Both the position numbers and the translations under genes were made by a program. Under the pieces are notes generated by a model. That model worked only from the letters and a program-made list of their open reading frames with translations, had not been told where the DNA came from and made no database searches. This document shows positions 47,376 through 59,251 of a DNA stretch of 64,000 bases, piece by piece; position 1 is the stretch's first letter; every line of letters starts with the position of its first letter. The stretch comes from Rhynchonema sp. JSB1_4 (taxonomy: Eukaryota > Nematoda > Chromadorea > Monhysterida > Xyalidae). The DNA lies in NCBI GenBank assembly GCA_030248065.1, contig JASAMV010003979.1, positions 1 to 64,000 of the forward strand. The letters are read 5' to 3'.

Positions 47376-50140
47376 TTGATTAAGCCTGGACGCACATGAT
47401 ATTTACGTACATACGTGTCGACATCAACGAGGCAGTTTTATCAACCAAAAACATACCACCACCCTCATCTCTGATGGTTTCGCGCGAGCCAAAGGTGTGC
47501 CTATTTGCGCCACAGAGTCACACGCAGCAAAGTGCAAACTTGTGGTATAACTTTGATAGCGGGCGTTTATCCGCGTGTGTGCCACAGCATGACTGAGTGG
47601 CCGACATACATATCTAACGGGCGACCAGGGACCCATCAACTTACACGCCATGGCCGTTAACGAAAAGCAGTATTCAATCATCTCTTTCTGACTACTGATG
47701 CTCAAATTGCGCCGCGGCGCCCATTCCGCATGGTCGTGTCTAAGCCATGCCGCAGATTCCGATTTAGCCCCCACTTTCTTGGATTTTGTCTGAACAAAGC
47801 GCTGCTGTTTAATGCATGCTTATGAGACAGTTTAATCACGAACTTTCGAATCAGCGGCCAGTCTGCAGCGTTTGCTGATAATTCTTTACTCCGCGTATAA
47901 AAGCCTGAAACTGAGGCAAAACGAACATCCCCAAGGGATCTGAATGCGACTTCCCGGGTTTGTGTGTCAAGTTACTGGATTCAGTTGGCCCATCGAGAAC
48001 CCCAGCCGTACACACTGCAAGTGTATGACGTTTGTGAACACCAATAACAACGTAATGCTTACTTGAGACTCAACAACTCCAGCGTGCCAGGTGAAGTGTG
48101 TGGCGGCAGCAAGACACATTCACTTTTTGTCCACGTATGAGCTGGTCTTTCGTATTTCCCTTGTTGTTGTCTCAAGTCATGCAATAGCTTTCACGCGCTG
48201 TCATTATATTTCGAAAGTTCTGATTGTGTGCACAATATAACATGACGTCATGTGCCTTGATTATGCCCGTTTGTACCTTACATTCCGAAAACATTATCAA
48301 ATGAGATGCTTTGAAAGTTCTGAAAGCCACACGGCATCGCGTGAGATGTGGCGTGCGGTTTAACTTTGAAGGGGCTGCACGTTACTATGTTTTGTGCAAA
48401 CTCTGAAACAAAACGTGCAATGCGTGCTGTGAAGCACCAGACCTCGAACTTTATGCCGAAAAACTTCAACGATTGTTGAGTTTCTGTAGTTTGCAGTTTG
48501 CATACTTAATCCTACGGGAACATTTTGTGACGGGGCGAACTTGGTTCTGTACTGTGCCCAATCTACCAAAGTTCGGCTGCGCCGTTTTATGCAATGCAAT
48601 CCATGTGTTCCTATCAGAAAATCAAAACAGAGCAGCGTGTGTTGGTTCAACTCCATCAATTTTTATACGTAAGAGGTTCTTCTTTCTCATGTATTTCACC
48701 ATCTTTTTCGCATAAGGTTTTTCTCAGATGTATATGTATTATAACATCGAATGTTTTGTTTTTCTGAACCAGCGACGTGTTGCGACAATTTTAGCGCTCG
48801 TTCAATGTCATTCCCGTTTGCGAACAGCATGCGGTCGTTTGAACTGCGCAATTTTGAACGAAACGCCAGTTGAGCTTCCGCAATGTACACATGGTCGGAC
48901 AGCTAAACATGCATGCCGCATATACATGTGCTCTGCAGCTGGTTGCGAAGGTCCTGTTGCAAAATACAGCTTCGAGTCGTCGTGACGGTTTTCAGGCTCA
49001 TTGCCACTTAGGACAAAAACGCTTGTTCCATTTTTTATATGCACGCCACTCGTCGTGTTATATCGGAGGATCAGGTAAACCCGTCACTTTTTCGAAACAC
49101 GAATCAACCTTAGTTATAGGTGTGTTTACGATCGTTTAGCAATGAAATTCAAGTCACGATCAGTGCAAAGTACGTAATTTGGACGGCTAAATTCAGGAGT
49201 TGGACGCTCTGAAATTCAATGTCAGTGGAAAGAACAGAGCTGTGGCTTTTGTATCAGAACAAAAGTCGACGAGATTTGCAGTAGTCGCTCAAATTCTAAT
49301 TTTATGCACTTCTCGTTCTGTGGCTTTTGGAAGGGATGGTGCAATTTTCCAACTTAATATTTTCTTTAATTTCCAACTTCTCCAGAGTTTGTCCGCCAGT
49401 CTGATGGAGAACAATTCTCTATGGCCACAGCAGCGGAACCGAAATCTCACACTTTGATGGTTCGTCCTCCTTCGTCCTATGGATTGTTTGTCTACTCTGA
49501 GCAAATCACGAGCCTCACTCTATTGCTTGGGAGTCAAAATACCAAAAAAACACTGAGCCATTGGAGCCGATGACTCCAATGTTTGCGATCCACAGACCGA
49601 ACGGCCACAGTCTTTTTGCATTCAATCTCGGTTACCCAAGTCCCAAGGCAGTCGGCCATTCCATAACAGGCACGTCCACAACACTCCCAGTTTCCTTTAT
49701 AAGCCGCAATTTCAAAAAGACCTGGTATTTGCAGCTGGCTGGCTTCACATGTTACATTGCTGCTGTTTCTGCCGATGGCAGCTTATTTTGATGTTTGGAA
49801 ATGGGATTGCGAAGGACAAACCCTCTGCTTGCTGCAGGCGCTTTATTGGGTGCCCATTTCTTCGCACAGTTGGTCCAGAAAAAACAGTAGGTATACCAGA
49901 AACAAGCCTTAACTTTATGAGCTGTTGTTTTGCATGAGTGCGCTTGAGTGACATAAGCGAGGAAATTAAGCCCACGTCCGCCCCACCCGTCAAATGCATC
50001 TCAAACCAAACTGTACATACATACATATGCACAGAAATGTAGCGTTCTGTCCTTGGCAGTTCTGTGTATTACATTAAAAGAGCAATTTTTGCAAAACTCG
50101 CCAACATGCATGATGTCATGAGGATTTCCATCACAAGGCC

Positions 50141-50518
50141 GTGATAGGGTGGATCCAGGGGGCATACGGGCCAAGCTCCTTTTGGCCCATTTGGCCCTTG
50201 AAGGCGGCCACCGTTTCGGAAGGAAGAAGAAAAAAGGACTCCTAAACCGCAGGATTTTCACTCTCATACATTTCAAACATCCAAAAAAATCGTGCACTTC
50301 GCGCTTCAGATTTACACTCATTTTCAACGAAATTTGTCTTTCGCTCGCGTAAAAAAGGCCAACATTTTGCGCATTGTTACATGTTAATCGCGTAAAACGC
50401 GACATTCTAAGCAAGCACTACTGTTGATAAAAATGATATGAAAAATGGAAAAAGCACCAGATAAAAATGACCTTTTGAATTTGGCCCCTCCCTTGGCCAA
50501 AAGTTGGATCCGCCACTG
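50141..50518. mobile_element. degenerate hAT-like inverted-repeat element
   Basis: The right end, TTGGATCCGCCACTG read outward, is CAGTGGCGGATCCAA inverted, a common hAT-type terminus. The left end (TAGGGTGGATCCAGGGGG...GGGCCAAG) is a diverged match, and both ends carry a subterminal GGCC-rich block. It has no transposase frame, and the target-site duplication is not readable. Confidence 0.55.
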
Positions 50519-51543
50519 GCATATACAGTATGTACAGTATATGGCTGATGTTTCTGTTTATTCGGGTTTCCGATTAACTGAAAATGGTTTCCATCTAACC
50601 GTCAACGGTCAACTTGCGATGAGTGTTCAACCTTCTAGCAAGAAGAAGGCTTGTTTTCATCAGAAAAATAAAGGAAACGCGGTTTTGGGATGTTTCCCAA
50701 TTCTGCTAGTGGTGCTGAGTTTGTCGGTAGTACACCAACAGTGTCGTAGATAATTACGTAAAGACACGGATGCATGGGTCCTAATCATGTTCACAGCCGG
50801 TATGCGTATGTACATGGCAGGCATGTACTGTACGTACATACATATGTATGTATAAACCGGGCGCAAATGAAGAGGTTTGTTTCTTGGTCTTGGCGGAAGC
50901 CTATTGCATTTCCGGTTCGTTCTGTCAGGCGTTGGGCCCTTTTCCGTCTCGTGAGCAAGTCACACTCACATTTTTCCTACGCCTGGCAAATTGTGAGTTA
51001 TACATAAACGTGCAGGTGCTTGTAAGGTAGGAATTACATATGTGGCACGTTCACGTTCGCATTTCCAGTTATATGTTTCGCATTCGTTGTGATTATTTTT
51101 TGCTCAAAATTGATGCAGTTTCAGTGTTGGTCAATGATCTTGATAGTGGCCCACGTTCCTCTGTAGAATGGTTCAGGGTCGCGTTATAAACAGACAGACT
51201 TCCTGGACTGTCCGGAAATTGGAAACCGTATGAGAGCAAGAAAGTATTTCAGTAGCCGCTGTTATGTGAACAACCAGTGTGGCAGACGACAGCATGAGTT
51301 TCAATTTCCTGTTGCATGTTTTGCATGTTTTAAAGTACGCAGCATACTGTAGGTCATCTCGTTTCACCTCCAACCAATGGCATTTTGCTTAAAAAACTGT
51401 TAAAACTGGTTCGTCAAGATAACTTAACCTTGCTCATTTCAAGCTGTTATGTGTTGGCTCGAACCAACAGTGAATTAAAAGTTGATCTAGTATAGATCTG
51501 AACACTGGCGCTTGTTTGTTCCGGTTTAAATGCACGGACTTTA

Positions 51544-51866
51544 GGGCGAACTTAGGTTGAACACGGAAACCGGAACACGGAAATAATTTACATACAAACC
51601 AATTTCGTGGATTTCCGGTTTCCGTGTTCCGTGTTTTTTTATTTTCACGGAACACGGAAATATTTCCGTGTGAATAGTTGTTGCTGTTTGCGTCAACACG
51701 CGGGCTTTTGACGTCAGCACGCTGGCTTTTGTCATCATCACTGCAAAAGCATCGTTTGCGTGCCTGAATCATTGCCGTGTTCCGTGGCACGGAAATATTT
51801 CCGTGTTCCGTGATTCTCCAAAATATTCACGGAACACCGGTTTCCGTGTTCAACCTAAGTCCGCCC
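51544..51866. mobile_element. CACGGAAA-rich MITE, copy 2, with TTA target-site duplication
   Basis: Ends GGGCGAACTTAGGTTGAACA and TGTTCAACCTAAGTCCGCCC are inverted. TTA flanks both sides (51541-51543 and 51867-51869), a 3 bp duplication typical of PIF/Harbinger elements. The interior carries TTTGCGTCAACACGCGGGCT and GACGTCAGCACGCTGGC segments that are absent from copy 1. Confidence 0.88.
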
Positions 51867-52631
51867 TTACGGGTGCCGTTCATCTGCAAATTACAACCAC
51901 TTCAAAAAATGTCCAACGCACTTCTTGTTTAGCTGACTTGGTCTCGAACAGCTGTCTTGTGTTACAAATTGCGGTGTGCTTGGAGCGTATCAACAGGGTA
52001 CCTACTATATCACACAAACAAAACTGCCTCAGACTGAAGAACCAAATGTCCATGCCAATCAAAACCTATGTGCATATACTTAGCATTTGGTTCAACATGT
52101 ATACTTAGTATTTGGTTCAATAAGTTATGTCAGTGTCTTCCAACCTTTGTAATGTCCACTCGTCTGGTGTTATTGTAATGAAATTTTAGCGTGTCGTCCG
52201 CCTTTGTCAGAGGCGCGACTGGGCTATGTTTTTGTCATACGCAGCAGCTTCTTGTATACGCACGTTTATTGACATACGTATGGACCAGTGTGTATGGCAA
52301 AACAAATGTGTCGAGCGGTGCAAACTTCGGTGGCTCTCTTGTGCATGAGCGTTGTTTCAGCTGAACCTCCCAACTTGACATTTTTTTCATTTGGAGGTGT
52401 TTTTTTATTGTGCTATGCTTGCTTGTGCGGCAGCGTTTCGTTTATTGCTTGTTCGTGTAATCAAATTTTGTCCCGTCGCGCCAGAAAGCTGCGGCGACCA
52501 GCAGCGTTTCTGAAACGTTCTTTGCAAAATTGAAGGCAGTTTTATGTCACGTCAAAGCAGGTCGAGGGAGACAAGTGCATATAAGGCCTGTGCCTGACGT
52601 CTTAGAACAAATTTTCAGAAAAAAATAAACA

Positions 52632-55600
52632 ATGAGCAGCGCAGCGCAGTTCGATCTGATCAATTCCACGATTCCTGCTTTTCTACAAATCAACGCCACA
52701 AATGAAACATCAACGCAGGAGGATTCGGCGATTCTGTTCCGCGCACTCAAACATTCGATCCTCGTGCTGTACATTGTTTTGTGTGTCTTCGGCACAATCG
52801 GCAATGTGATTGTGATCGCGATGACGGCGAATGTGCTCTGTGATACGTGTCAATCGCGCACGAGATACAGGAACAGACAAGGTTGGCTTGCTCCTGGACT
52901 CGTCGCGCCATTGACAAAATATCTTGGTAATGTTTCATACAGGCACGTCGAGCAGCGTGAGCACGGTGGCACAAAGTGTCTACGTCTACATTTTGGCATT
53001 ATCAACGGCCGATCTTGTGGTGCTAGCGACTTTACCGATGGTAAGCCATACAGACTGCTGAGTCTGCGTTAGTTTGAAGTTAAATAATCTCCTTTTCGCG
53101 ACGAGCGTATCTGCAACAACGACGGTGCTCTGAAACTAGCTTATACATACTTCTCTATGCGTGAGATTTCATTTTTCGTTCAGGTTGTGGCGAAAATGTA
53201 CATGGGAAGTTGGGTGTTTGGCGCGGTGTTGTGCAAACTCTACTACACGGTCGAAACGGTGAACAAATTGTTGAGCACGTTCCTGTTGACGGTGCTCAGT
53301 TGGGAACGATACATGGCCGTGTGTCATGTGAATCCGTCGGTCAGGTGAGATCAAGTACAAAAATGAAATGATCGTTGTTCTGGTGAATCGTTTTGCACCA
53401 GTGCTACCAGAATAATGTTAGCAATGAACCTGTGCCACTGCCATAAATACTGTCTTAATTGTGCGCACAACATGGCGCTTGACATCAGAAACAGTATTCC
53501 ATTTGGATGACTGCCTCACCGAAAGAAAAAAATCGTAGGGCACCCGAAAAGAATTTTTTTACAGAAAAGATAAACTTTCCAGCGCAGTTTTTCTCAACTT
53601 TCAGTTTTACAACGCAACGCAACCGTCGTCCCGATCTAATCGTGCTGTGCTGCGTTGCATTGGCGTTCTCACTACTCAGTCCCGTTCCCTTCTGGTCGAA
53701 AGTCGAACAAAAACAAGCACATCAAGGAGTGGAATACGCGTCAGAGTGCACTTTTGAGGTTTATGTACATACTGTACATGTTGTGGGTGGTTCATGTGTG
53801 GTGGATGTTTCATAGTTCAGTGATAAATCGGTACATGAGGCCAAAGCTTTGATTGATTTAACTGCTGGGTAGTGGGGTAGTGGAGTCCCCGAGAAACCCA
53901 AACAGTGTACGGTGACCCTCGTTCTAGTGACTCTCGATACTTTTATCTTCCTACAGTTTGCGAGTGCTGTTTGTTCTCTTGAATATTCTTTGGGATGACT
54001 GAAAATACAAGAAAAACATTCACATGCCTCTATAAAAAGGGCACACTATGAAAATCGTTCCTTCACGACTGAATCTCTTGCTCACTGAATCTCACTATCA
54101 CGGTGCTTCAGCCCTTCTCCTGGTTCGTCCACTACCAGTTTGTGTGTGGTTTCTGCATTCCCGGTGTTCTGATCGTCTACTTTTACGGTTGTGTCATGTG
54201 GAAAATGCGTCAGACGCATTCGGCACTGACAAGATGGAACAACTCGTTGGTGCAACAACAACAGCCCAGATTGAAACAGGTTAAGAGTATACTCTGGCAA
54301 TTCTTTTGGGAGAAACTTTTCTACCGCGTTGCCTGATCCGTAAAGCGCATTATACGTGCACTGGCTGCAGAAGTCAGATGACGCTATAGCCAGTGCACGC
54401 ATCATGCGCTTTACGGATCAGGCAACGCGTTTGAAAAGTTTCTCCCAAAAGCATTGTCAGAGTATATGTTGTTTTTTGACAAATCCAGGTTTTACCATAT
54501 TTACAATTGGAGCGCGAACTTTGACCGCCGTAAATGTTTGTCCGCTACACTGCGTTTGATGTTAAACTTTTACGCTGGTCAAGTTATACATATGTGCATT
54601 GCGTTAAACCGTTGATATCGAAATATGCCCTGCGCATAGGTGACCGTCCGTGCACTGAGCGTGATTGTGTTCTACTTCGGTTGTTGGACTCCCTATTGGA
54701 TTGTCACGGTCTTCAACGATCAATTTTTACGACTGATCATCGCAAGTGGCTCGGCCACAGTATTCAACCTGTACTTGGTCACGCTGACACTCATCCATTC
54801 ACTTGTCTATGTCAATTCGGCTATTAATCCGATTCTATACGCACTGCTCAATCGACAGTTGAGGTTGGCACTACACGTTCGTCATCATCTTTTATTTCGA
54901 GTATTTTCATCACAGTAATATCATGGTGTACACCGATTCGTTCGCATCAAGAAGAAAACCGGTATGTGTGCACTTTGCCGGCGTTCAGTCGGTGACCGAT
55001 TCGAACCGACAGTCGCGGAGATGTTTATTTCTGTGTTCCGTAAATATTTTTTAAGAACACGGAATACGGAAATAATTTAGCCCTCTAAACGGTGCTTTTC
55101 GAGGTGTGATGACAAAACTCAGCGTGCTGACGTCAAAAGTTCGCGTGTTGACGCAAACCGCGGTATTACACAAACATGGCATGTTCCATGGTTATGAGAA
55201 ACTGATGGAACACGGAAACCGGAGATATTCTTCAAGTGCCCCCTACTCGATAATTTTCCATGTGACCATTTTCGGTGACTTTTCGAAAATTGTAAAGTCG
55301 ACCAGCATACTTGAACTGGAAACATTTTTGCACTCGTCGAACTTGCAGTTGTTGAAAAAACGTCAAGGGTTGGTGCTCATGTTGCGGCCCCGACCGTCCT
55401 GATGTCACCAAAGGGCATAGCCGGCCTCTGTCTTCTGTGAAACGACAAACATTTCCAAACTGATTAGTGAAAAAGCCCTACGCCAATGATTCAGGCAGCA
55501 AAATCGCGCAGTGATGAATCGTAAGCAGCAAAGCATGCAGGAGCGCACCAGACAGATCGGTGAGGCAGCGCACAGTGCTGTCGACTACTTGGGACGGACC

Positions 55601-57019
55601 GGGAGACGCAGTTTGGACTTTGTCATTGGGTAAGTCAATTTGTGGGTGGCGAAACCGATTGCTAAATTGTACTGGTTGGTTTCTCGCTTCGACTTGTCTT
55701 CACAAACCGGTGCACCGGAACATCATCAGAGCGAATGCAACATGGTCACTGTTGTTAGTCAAAATAAAGGCTTTCAAACATGGGTTCTTCAAAGCTTCGT
55801 GTTTTAGGAGGTCGTCTGTGTAAAGAATTATGAGACGCTTATGGTGGGTCGCGTTGTTGTTGTGTAGTGCACGATATAGTCAGTTGACAACAATAATCCT
55901 TCATAGTAAAATTCATACCATTTAGTGGCGAACTCTAACTTCCCGTAACTATTAAACTTTGATTCTATGCGAGCCGTATCAAATTTGAGGGCGACCACTA
56001 CGACTTGGCCACGGCATCTTTTACTTTGATTTGCTTTGTGATTGAGTTGAAGCACTTATTCCGGCTGGCGTAAACATACTACAGAACGGAATTGCCAAGT
56101 CGTATACCTCACCCATGGTCGTGGTCATAACGGTTGCCTTCAAATTTGACACGGTTCAACGTTGTCCCTCGTTTCCAGTCGTGGTTCGTGTCTGAGCATC
56201 CCAGCCCTCGGTGTGGGCGTGCATGCGAGCGCCAGTCAACGAAGTCTATCCAATGCCGGACTGCAACATCCACGTGCCCAATCCATTGGTGGTGCTGCCG
56301 GATGTCAGAGTCCCCGAGTGCCCCTGTCACATTCGATGGTCGTGTTGCCGACTTGTAATGAACAGGACTCGAATAGTGCGTGCAACAGCACATGCAAAAC
56401 AACAGTACCTACACATTGTGAAGACTGATAAACTGTTTCCAGCAAACTGAGCGTTTTGAGGAATGTAAGAGTGGCCGTGATGGATGTGCACAACCTTGTT
56501 TCCCGCTCGAGAATTGTCTTTAGAATTGACACATTCCTCCAAACCAACGTAAAGTCGATGTACCCAGATGCCCTAGGTATTGATACTATTAGGTCGTGAA
56601 CGACAGGTAGAGCGGACAAAACAGCAGTGGACGAACGGTTTGTTTGTTGGAGTGACAAAAGTCTGGGTATTGTGTCTGATACTCAAAAGGCAGCCGCACA
56701 CCAAGATTACATGTAGCAACCGCTGTTCTGTCCGTGGCACTTGGTGCACTTTTGTGCCATCAGTTCGTTGATTGCAGGCGAGGAGTCGAGTCACGGTATC
56801 CATCACCACCCAATCGTCAACACCGTCAACGGTCTGCTGTCCGTATCCGACCCGACCCGACCTGGCCCAATGCCCGAGTTTGGTCTGTACCCGGCATCAG
56901 AAAATGACAGTGCGACAGAATTGAGACAAAACGGTCTGAATCACGAACACACGCCACCCGTTTATGAGGAACCCCTGTTGCACAGGGTTGTGCCTGTCAT
57001 TAACATATCCGCTGTGTGA
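52632..57019 (+). CDS. rhodopsin-family peptide GPCR (somatostatin/allatostatin-C-like)
   Basis: Exons 52632-52839, 52943-53040, 53184-53344, 53605-53758, 54112-54279, 54640-54876, 55541-55629, 56179-56417 and 56778-57019 agree in phase (~530 aa). Seven helices can be read: TM1 HSILVLYIVLCVFGTIGNVI, TM2 VYILALSTADLVVLATLPM, TM3 with conserved Cys (AVLCKLYYTVETVNKLLST) ending LSWERYMAVCHV, where WERY replaces DRY, TM4 PDLIVLCCVALAFSLLSPVP, EL2 Cys in SECTFE, TM5 FVCGFCIPGVLIVYFYGCVM, TM6 VIVFYFGCWTPYWIVTVFND with CWxPYW, and TM7 HSLVYVNSAINPILYALLNR with NPxxY. The extracellular N-terminus has three N-x-S/T sites (NST, NAT, NET). The tail is ~170 aa and ends INISAV, a class I PDZ-binding motif. 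The short TM2-TM3 loop and sequence pattern suggest a somatostatin/allatostatin-C/opioid-type receptor. The ligand is not determinable. Exon 55541-55629 is supported by phase only. Confidence 0.93.
54303..54451. mobile_element. 64 bp-arm hairpin element in a GPCR intron
   Basis: CTTTTGGGAGAAACTTTTC (54303 on) through CCAGT pairs with an inverted arm ending GAAAAGTTTCTCCCAAAAG at 54451; the loop is about 54367-54387. The arms are nearly perfect over 64 bp, so insertion was probably recent. No target-site duplication is clear. Confidence 0.85.
55030..55230. mobile_element. CACGGAAA-rich MITE, copy 3, degenerate and inverted, in a GPCR intron
   Basis: CAGCGTGCTGACGTCAAAAG and GTGTTGACGCAAAC match the interior of copy 2 in opposite orientation, and TGTTCCGTAAATATTTT and GGAACACGGAAACCGG match its outer parts. 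The terminal GGGCG is lost. Confidence 0.75.
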
Positions 57020-57063
57020 TCACTTTATTTGCTGGTATAAAATGCTGAAATTATGGTATATAA

Positions 57064-57069
57064 AATAAA
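57064..57069 (+). terminator. AATAAA polyadenylation signal of the GPCR gene
   Basis: A canonical AATAAA lies 45 nt after the TGA stop in an AT-rich 3' end. Confidence 0.65.
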
Positions 57070-57367
57070 AATATTTGTTTAAAATTTGAGATAGGTTTTT
57101 AAGTAAATTGATGTGAGGGGCGCGGAACAGGGTTGCACCCAATGTAATGTACAGGAACGACACTGCCCACACGCAACCAGAAAGCTCTTCAAATTATTCT
57201 AAATTTTGTTCATTCTCTGGAAATAGATGCCATTGCAGGCGCAGAGAGGTGGGGCACAGATGTGCACTTGATACAACACCAGCCGCGGTCACACAATAAC
57301 ATTAGCCGGTGGACGGACATAAAAGGTTCAAAACACACCGGGTCACAATTATTTTAAAGCTGAGAAC

Positions 57368-57550
57368 ATGGGTGCCGCAACCTCACACTCACAACAGGAG
57401 CTTTACCGAAAGCGATGCGGACAAACTTATCGAAAAATGGGGCCCAACAAATATACAATGCGATTGACACCGGCTGGGCTTAGGCAAATGAAGAGCGGCT
57501 TTCGGTCCAGCTGGTGTCCCGGATTGTATAATTGTGTGGCTGGGCCGTAG
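57368..57550 (+). CDS. possible 60 aa protein or first exon, myristoylation-type start
   Basis: ATG opens MGAATSHSQQELYRKRCGQT..., where Gly2 and Ser6 fit N-myristoylation. A TATA-like CATAAAAGG lies ~45 nt upstream (57318-57326). A second frame across the same bases reads FTESDADKLIEKWGPTNIQ, which looks as protein-like, so the true frame is unclear and a frameshifted relic is possible. I recognise no family. Confidence 0.22.
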   Translation: MGAATSHSQQELYRKRCGQTYRKMGPNKYTMRLTPAGLRQMKSGFRSSWCPGLYNCVAGP

Positions 57551-59251
57551 CTTGGAATCTGCGACAAGATTCTGTGACCAGGTGTGCCTGCGCGGAATTT
57601 CACAACCTACTGTATTTTTAGTTTAGATCCTGTCCACAACAGTGAAACTACCGTGTTTCGTTGTTGGTGTGTGCATGCCTTCACATTCTGTGTGGGTGAT
57701 GCACATCTGTGCACCTGCTTGCACCCCCGAATCCGAGTAACACCAACAAGCTACAGTATCGATAATGTTGTTGTTCAAGGTTAGGTTGGCGGTTACTGGC
57801 ACCAATTTAGTGCCCTGTCGTGGTCCAGCTGCGCGCTTGATTGATGAAAAGCTTGGAGTTTGTCGGATACTTTTGCTTTTAGGGTTCACTTTCGAATTCT
57901 GGGCGCTTTTCATCACCACTGTAACATGTCACAAACGCAAGTCAGTGATTCATGCTGTTGTTTATGTTTTGAGCGCCAACTTCAAAATTGGTGTTCTGCC
58001 TTTCACCACAACGCTCATGCACAGAACATCTTGTGAGACAGCAAAGGTGTGGTGATGCTTCAGCTGTACGTATTATACACAGGTGTGCAGTGCATGCAAT
58101 TCAATACACCCAGTGTAGCGTACAATAGTGTATGTATCAATCAGATGAAAATCATAAGAAATGCGTAGAAAGTGGTGGTCAGAGGAAATCTCGACACACA
58201 CACGCACACCTGGCCTTGCGGGTGCGCACGTTTTCTTGGCATGTTACAGTGTTCAAGGCTAAATGCACATGTGCCGTGCGGTTGTATACGCCTTTTACCG
58301 CATGCAGCTGGGCGCAGAGATAAACCCTGCACGATGATACAGCATTCTTGACATGTACGATCGTGCGTGACTGCTATCTCTCGGATTCTGCCAGTTTTGT
58401 TGGAAATGGGTACATTTCTGTGTGTCTACATGCCACCACCAGGTTATGGTAAGTGCCACTGTCCACATGTGCGAACAAGTCTGCGTGGCATCTTCTTTCT
58501 GTCTTGCAATGTTTACCGAGATTGCTTTGTGCCTGATCCGCAGCTGTGCGGTGTCAACACAGGTGAGCAGCGCACCAATTGCCACTCTTGCAGCATTGTG
58601 CGCGAAATGGACAAGGTCCCTTTTTTGTAATAGGTTTATTCATACTGTGTGCCCTAGCCATCGTGGTGTGACAGACTGATGCACCTGTGCACGTTTTCAG
58701 CTTTCCCTTTTGTAACTTTCGACCTTACTCTTTTTCCTTCATTTTTCGTCTGCGTTTTCTTGGTGAACAATCTGTGCTGTATAGAACACCGTGTGCAACA
58801 AACAACAACGCCACACTGTATGGCCTGCGAACAATCTCGTGCACACCTTTGCAGATCAAGATTTTTGTTGTCACAAGAGATCCCAAGGTCATCACGCCCC
58901 TCGCAACCTGTTTGTCTTTTACAGGGTTATTGCCCCAGCCTACAGCTGTATTTGGACATCCATCGTTTTCTTGGGAGAAAAAGAGTTCACTTCTCACCCC
59001 CACACGCACTGCTGTATTGTTGGTTTGCCAGTGCAAGCCGCACCTGTGCAGTGGTGGTGGCTGGCAGCTCAGCAGACATTCTGAAAGGAGTGAAAACAGT
59101 ACCTGGGTCGTACCACAACCGTATAACTCACGCCTCTTTTGTCGATTTGTGCTGGTAGTGCGCATAGGAGTCTGATTTTCCATTCGGTGATTAAAACCAA
59201 ATTTTCCAAAGCCATTTTCAGAAATTCACTTTATTTCGCCGACAACAAAAA

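Larger units (their letters stand above)
47376..52631. other. 5.3 kb intergenic region, transposon remnants
   Basis: No gene supported: open frames are short and featureless. It holds a hAT-like remnant (50141-50518) and the second CACGGAAA-rich MITE. Microsatellite-like TACATACATATGTATGTA runs occur near 50830. The last part should contain the GPCR promoter and 5' UTR. Confidence 0.5.
57020..59251. other. 2.2 kb between GPCR and bHLH genes, no firm gene
   Basis: A small candidate frame at 57368 is listed separately. From 58.4 to 59.18 kb the DNA is unusually free of stops, with overlapping frames of 159, 162 and 152 codons in three frames, none of which resembles a known protein. I treat this as composition rather than coding. 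Confidence 0.45.

Noticed and set aside
50001..50414. 137-codon minus-strand frame with poly-Phe
   Set aside because: It lies inside the hAT-like remnant and has no transposase motif.
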